This document shows positions 58,728-64,000 of a DNA stretch of 64,000 nt, piece after piece. The notes below the pieces were generated by a model that was not told where the DNA came from, ran no database searches, and saw only the letters and a program-made list of their open reading frames with translations. The position numbers were made by a program, and so were the translations under genes. Positions within the stretch are counted from its first letter, which is position 1. Every line of letters starts with the position of its first letter. Origin of the DNA: Magicicada septendecula (taxonomy: Eukaryota; Arthropoda; Insecta; Hemiptera; Cicadidae). Location: assembly GCA_034769895.1 (NCBI GenBank), contig JAWRYS010001514.1:124001-188000 (forward strand), given 5' to 3'.

Positions 58728-60260
58728 ATAAAAATCTAGACTAAACGTAGTGTCACACAAGTGGATCATATAAAGGTAATTATATAATAATTTTATTTGT
58801 ATTAATACTTATTTAAAAGCTTGTATAAATAAACTGGGGAAAATCTTAAGTGTTACACGAACAGTTACATTAAATGTTAATACATTCTATCCTTGTTGTG
58901 TAAGTACACTAATTGATTCTAATCGTTTCCTCAACTGTACAGCTTCCTCGACCTTAACATAAATTTGTGTGAACCCTTGTCTTTAAATAGAACTTTCTTA
59001 AGTTACATGAAATTTTCATATTTTCATGTCTATTCCAGAAGACAATACAGTACATTCGAATCTGGTGGTGTGGTAGAGTGGTTAAATTTATCATGGCTCC
59101 ACTTATAACATCATTACATCAAGCATCACATGCGTCAAGGATGGATCATCACACTTCAGCTTGGAGTCTGGGGATATTTATATTCAGGCATACAGACAGA
59201 ACGCAAAATTCAATTTCATAATTATTTGCACTCCTTCACTCATTTGTTTACACTTCATTTTAAAATGGCTGTTTCTATTTTCTAAAGTGAAAACTTCCAT
59301 AAATGAAATTTAAAATACATGGATTAAAAAATACAACTAAAGCTTCTTATCATGGAATACAAGTCTCATTATTAAGTATGTCCCTCGTAATTTGTCAAAG
59401 AACACAACTGCCAGTATGTACTTCTCTACATATCTGTGAAACTTTCCAGATACTAGTGTACCAACTAAAAAAACTTTCTCCTTACAAAACTTTCTTCTTC
59501 TTTATGCTAACCTGCGGGAGTACTGCTAGGTATAACTCTCAGCCAAAGTCTTTCCTCTCACATGCTGGGTTATTCAGGAAAGACATGTAGATAACATGAC
59601 CACAATCCCACTGGTATTAAAAACTCCCTTGTATAATCTTTCTCCATGTTGGAGCTCTTTAATCACAACTGTGGCAAAGTCACACACTGCAATCTATACA
59701 GCCTTCCATACCGGTATATTTATACTTCACAAACTACTCTGGACTCAATGGTTGCTGTGGAAATAGAAAACATTACCCCAACAAAAACCGTATTTGAACT
59801 CATCATACAAAGTTAATTTCTATTTTTGCTCAAACAACAAATTATAAGACTACTGTGATATGGATTATTATTGACATACAAGTTAATATATAAAAATCCA
59901 AAGCAGTACGACATAATAATAAAAAAATAATTAAAACGTTTTATTAAAAACAATTGTTTACCTATGAAACACACATGCAAAGGACGAATGCATTTGTAAA
60001 GTTTCAGATTTTTTGAATGGGCCATATTCCTCAACCTGTTCCTGTAAAAATGGCCTTACTACTTTTTTGTTCATAATACGCTTTCTGTTTACTATATTCA
60101 CATACATTTATAATTACAGCATTCTTCCTTTCATTAAGTTTTAATTTTTACTTCCATGTTCCATAAGGCACTGGAAGTATGGTCATTGCAAAAAAAATCG
60201 TGTTCGAGATAATGGCTGATTCTGACTGTAGTACCCTTAAAACATGAAGAAAGGTCATTT

Positions 60261-60442
60261 TTCAAAAAGTGTCTGTGCGTGTGTCTGTCTATAGAATTTT
60301 TTCTATGGCAAACGATAACAGCCGCAATTTCAAACAGAATCAAATAATTTTTCAAAAAGTGTCTGTGCGTGTGTCTGTCTGTATAGAATTTTTTCTATGG
60401 TAAACGATAACAGCCGCAATTTCAAACAGAATCAAATAATTT
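60261..60442. repeat. 90-92 bp tandem duplication
   Basis: TTCAAAAAGTGTCTGTGCGT begins at 60261 and again at 60351; both copies run through CTATGG(C/T)AAACGATAACAG to CAAATAATTTTT. The second copy flows into the 165-bp array that follows, sharing its CGATAAC segment. Confidence 0.92.
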
Positions 60443-61050
60443 TTTGCATACAGCCCTGAATTGTAGAGGACTCAAGACCTATTGTTTTTGGTGAAGATCG
60501 GTTAAGGGAAAGGGGTAGTATACCTGCAACGTTTTATGTTTCAACAAGGGTAATTTTTTTTTACGACGAACGATAACTGCCGTAAATTCACACAGAATTA
60601 AATAATTTTTTGCATACGTTCCTGAATTGTAGAGAACTCAAGGCCTTTTGATTTTGGTGAAGATCGGTTAAGGGAAAGGGGTAATTTACCAGCAACATTT
60701 TATGTTTTAACAAGGGTAATTGTTTCTATGACGAACGATAACTGTCCCACATTCAAACAGAATCAAATATTTTTTTCCATACGTTCCTGAATTGTAAAGG
60801 ACTCAAGGCCTGTTGATTTTGGTGAAGATCAGTTATGGGAAAGGGGTAGTTTAACTGCAACATTTTATGTTTTAGCAAGAGTAATTTTTTCATGGCAAAC
60901 GATAACTGCCGTAAATTCAAACAGAATCAAATAATTTTTTACATATGTGCCTGAGTTGTAGAGGACTCAAGGCCTATTGATTTTGGTGAAGATCGGTTAT
61001 GGGGAATGGGTAGTTTACCTGCAACGTTTTATGTTTTAACAAAAGTAAAG
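60405..61050. repeat. 165-bp tandem array, about four copies
   Basis: CGATAAC anchors at 60405, 60571, 60736 and 60900 give steps of 166, 165 and 164 bp. Each unit carries CAGAAT(C/T)AAATA, CCTGAATTGTAGAG, GACTCAAGGCCT, GGTGAAGATCGGTTA and GCAACRTTTTATGTTT. Copies differ by scattered substitutions. No frame is conserved across units, so this is non-coding minisatellite-like DNA. Confidence 0.93.
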
Positions 61051-62110
61051 TACTTAATTTTGATAAATAAAGTATCCTAACAAGAAGATCATAATAATCC
61101 ACTGTTGAAACGAAGATGAAATATCTATAAATGAAGAGGTTAGTTGAACGGGGTGGGGGTAATTTTCTATAAATGAAAATTATAGTTGAAGGGGGAGGGT
61201 GTAATTTTTTATATGTGTACTACATTATCGGCAACGAAGAATTAGTTTGTTGTTAACATTCCTTCCCGGGCTGTTTGGCCGTAGTCCAATGTTTTGTGCA
61301 AAACCAGACGTTTCAGCAGTGCCATCGACTTCCAGCATCAGTGAAAATCGAGTGCGATAATGTGAGGTGGTACACATTAGTGACCACAGTAATGTGGTTA
61401 AGGCTGAAGCAGTAAGTAGAAATAAGTAGTTTCTATAGAAATATTTCATTTTGAAAATGATTTTAAATATAAATCTTAGAACATGGAAGTCATGTATGGT
61501 TCTCCATACCGATATTTCTCTTTGACAGCAGATACAATTCTCTTTTAATACTATTATCTAATTTTGCCTAACTGTAATTAAATTCAAATTATAATTAGAA
61601 AAATATAATTTATATTTGGTATATAATTGTATTATGGTTATAAAATATAATATTTGTCTATATAAAATACTGGCTATTGCAGATATACAATAGTACGGCT
61701 CTTATTGTTAACTCAAGAATATTCTAAAGCTGTTGGCAGAGTACCATCCCTCTATGGTCTTACCAACACAGAAACTATGAAAGACCAATGACTAACTGTG
61801 GAAGACCTTAATCTATTGATTCCTTTTCTCCTACTTTTTCTACGTTCTTCCGTACCCAGTCCTATTTTATACAGAACTCTTCCAATAAAACCAAATTCTA
61901 ACAATTCTGTTTTTGACCTTCATACTATGTACAAATAACAATTTTTTCATCAAATGCAGGTACATTTTTGATATCCTAACAGAGTAATATCTTAAACAAT
62001 AAAATACAACCTGTAAAAACATTGAGGACACAAAAATGACCTTGTAACTAGGTAATAAGATTATATTTAGGAGTGAACAAGTGAAACAATATTATGTGGC
62101 ACAATATTTT

Positions 62111-62204
62111 TCTTGAATTTCGTTGTCCATGACGTGTCCGTTACTTAACTAAATATAATTATTTCACTACGAAGTGAAAATACGTAGTGAAATAATTATA
62201 TTTA
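62111..62204. repeat. Inverted GGACACGTCATGG unit followed by a perfect 22-bp hairpin
   Basis: The unit of 7985 and 8161 is present in inverse orientation at 62111-62139. Next to it, TAAATATAATTATTTCACTA at 62150 and its exact complement ending at 62204 form 22-bp arms around an 11-bp loop. Confidence 0.85.
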
Positions 62205-62253
62205 CTATATTTTTATACAACACAGAAAACGTATACAGTACATTCAAAAAAAA

Positions 62254-62273
62254 ACACACACACACACACACAC
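62254..62273. repeat. (AC)10 microsatellite
   Basis: Follows a run of A. Confidence 0.93.
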
Positions 62274-62872
62274 CGTGTGGTCATCTTTATGTCCTTTATC
62301 ACAATACTACTGCTACAAACATTAACAAACTGAAAACAAAAACAGACAGTCACTGTTGATTTAAAAATATGATACAACAGTTTACAAATAACTTTTAAAT
62401 TGCTTATCTTACATTGATAACAAAAGTACAGTATAAACACGGTCTTTATTTGTTTAAGTCAGTCATGTTATGAATTATAACTCCTCTTCACACGTTTCAA
62501 TGAAAAAGGAAAAAATAAAACTTTATTTTCAAGTGTTCCAAAACACACTGTCTAAGAATACCATACCATACTCCGAAACCTGCACATGCTATACAGTTTA
62601 TATGTTTGTGGGGGCTGAATGGGGGAAGTTGTCTCATACTATGGAATGCTACCTACAGACTTCACTTAATGAAAATTTTAATTAACAGACAAATAGTTCA
62701 ATGTTTTAGACACTTTTCTGCTGTCTATGATAAATGAAAGTTTTTTGGTAGTCCAACTGGAGAAGAGTTGCTATTATTTGTGTATATTTGTGCAAAATAT
62801 AAACTGAATAGGCTAGGAAAAATAATCAGAATCTGTACATCCACACACACACATGCAAGCTCCACACAGAAA

Positions 62873-62900
62873 GAGAGGGTGGGAGGGAGGGAGGGAGGGG

Positions 62901-62943
<43 letters not shown>
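62873..62943. repeat. GGGA and GA purine tract
   Basis: About 71 bp of uninterrupted purine on the plus strand apart from one T at the start, GGGAGGGAGGGAGGG then (GA)n. It could adopt triplex or G-quadruplex forms. Confidence 0.93.
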
Positions 62944-62946
<3 letters not shown>

Positions 62947-64000
62947 CGATTAATATTAAATCACAATATTTACTGTTGCCAAATTAGAAAACAGGAAAAA
63001 TGAGTATGCTAGTCAATGTCACACGTGCTACCTGAAAAATAACATGTTGTTAAAAAAGGAATGTAAACAAACACATAATATCACCAAAAACAACAAATAT
63101 CAAAAACGTAACAGCACTGTAGTATGTTTAACAAGAAATTATAGCACATACCATCCAGATGATATATTAAACCTCTTCTCTAACTAAATAAAAACATTTT
63201 CAATATATTACTGGTATTTTAACAAATATATACTACAGAGCAAATCTCATACCTAACTTCATCAAACTTAATTTTCCTCCAGCCTATACACAACTATGAA
63301 GTTGGAAGCACTTCCTATCTTTGTCTTCCCTTAGACTATCCATCCACCTCATTGGAAATCCAGTGACATAACTTCTGTTGTACGTTTTGCCAAGATTTTC
63401 AATCTGCCCATCTTTTTGGATGTATATCCACAGCAGCTGGTTTATAATTTATTAATCTGGTTCAATAACCTACCTCATAGTTACAGTTTTTGTAATCTGG
63501 AAGCATTCACTCTGCACACTCTGAACATGTCAGTAGTCCTATGGGTCACTTTCACCATCTTAAATATAAAGTCAATGTCCTTCTTTCTTGTCTATTGACC
63601 ATCCACACATATAGTGCGTGGAACAAGCATCATATAACCTAAAAATATTTTACTTCCGGATACCAGCACCAAACTTTGAGGGTTGACTAAATACATATCA
63701 AAGACTGTAAATCAGCCGGGAGACAACCTTAGAAATGATTATGCCATGAGCAATGACATCATCAATATGGCTGCTCAGCCGATTTTATAAAGTCGCATAT
63801 CTCAGAAACCTCTGATCAGATTTTAATCACATTGGTCTCATTTTAAAGAACAGCTGTTTATCTAAAAGAAATGTTATTACATATATTGCTGTAAATGCAA
63901 TAGTTCTTGAGTATTGTTTTAATTATTACATTTTAGTGAATTTTCCGAGATTAAGCTATTACAGTAGGTTGTGATGTGCGACTTTCACCCGGAACCATGA

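Larger units (their letters stand above)
58411..58786. repeat. Palindrome of two head-to-head PLE terminal units with hammerhead motifs
   Basis: Arms 58411-58585 and 58612-58786 (175 bp each, about 95% identical) surround a 26-bp AT-rich centre. Each arm carries one hammerhead-like core in opposite orientation and ends in the sequence that terminates the PLE at 7007-7945 (AAGGTAATTATATA). Before the mariner arrived the left arm extended a few bases further. Inverted terminal-repeat arrangements are known in PLEs, so a coding-less, head-to-head remnant is the best reading. A strong RNA hairpin would form on transcription of either strand. Confidence 0.88.
52297..64000 (-). other. APPBP2: Upstream intron (or 5' flank) of APPBP2
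   Basis: No upstream APPBP2 exon is recognised. The region holds a LINE remnant, solo LTR, mariner, hammerhead palindrome and tandem arrays, annotated separately. The stretches 52297-53407, 56478-57507, 58787-60260, 61050-62110, 62274-62870 and 62944-64000 show nothing I can support as a gene. Confidence 0.6.

Noticed and set aside
59066-59120. GTGGTAGAGTGGTTAA resembling a tRNA-derived SINE A box
   Set aside because: No B box at a suitable distance, no tail and no duplication could be found.
59962-60041. Possible extra minus-strand exon (acceptor TTTTTACAG, donor GTAAAC) with an open 27-codon reading
   Set aside because: Splice-like borders exist, but its end phase (1 or 2) does not fit the phase-0 start of the exon at 52296, and the residues match APPBP2 only weakly.
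63280-63600. Minus-strand text resembling a degraded LINE protein
   Set aside because: Frames are broken throughout and no anchor motif such as FADD or YGCETW is present.

Overview
This is AT-rich eukaryotic DNA, most likely from a hemimetabolous insect with a large, transposon-filled genome. The assignment rests on the insect-like mix of mobile elements (Penelope-like, RTE-type and I/LOA-type LINEs, mariner, hAT, Ty3-like solo LTR) and on very long introns. No bacterial, plasmid or viral gene organisation is visible. The order or species cannot be read from the sequence.

The one cellular gene I recognise is on the minus strand: four consecutive coding exons of an APPBP2 (PAT1) homologue at 52173-52296, 13546-13672, 3596-3764 and 1-193. 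They join in phase to about 205 residues, with introns of 38.5, 9.8 and 3.4 kb. The window is therefore almost entirely intron of this gene; the upstream exons were not recognised and the downstream ones lie past base 1.

Layout from left to right. 1-6 kb: a piggyBac-like TIR element, an 83-bp-arm hairpin and a short hAT-type MITE. 7-8.3 kb: the 3' part of a Penelope-like element (GIY-YIG domain) with a hammerhead-ribozyme-like motif, then small inverted and tandem repeats. 9.7-10.5 kb: a TIR element. 14.1-15.7 kb: a possible solo LTR. 19.7-23.9 kb: an RTE-type LINE remnant split by a minus-strand I/LOA-type LINE with a 12-bp target-site duplication (TSD). 33.5-37.4 kb: a full-length but broken hAT element with a perfect 8-bp TSD. 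39.6-41.3 kb: an internally deleted second hAT with its own perfect 8-bp TSD. 44.9-45.2 kb: a large palindrome. 50.1-50.8 kb: a non-autonomous hAT. 53.7-56.5 kb: a LINE remnant interrupted by a 1.9-kb solo LTR. 57.5-58.8 kb: a mariner inserted at the edge of a 376-bp palindrome made of two head-to-head Penelope-type hammerhead units. 60.3-61.1 kb: tandem arrays.

The most unusual structure is that palindrome, together with several related hammerhead-like motifs elsewhere in the window. No operon-like cooperation exists here: the elements are independent insertions into introns, and nested insertions give relative ages.
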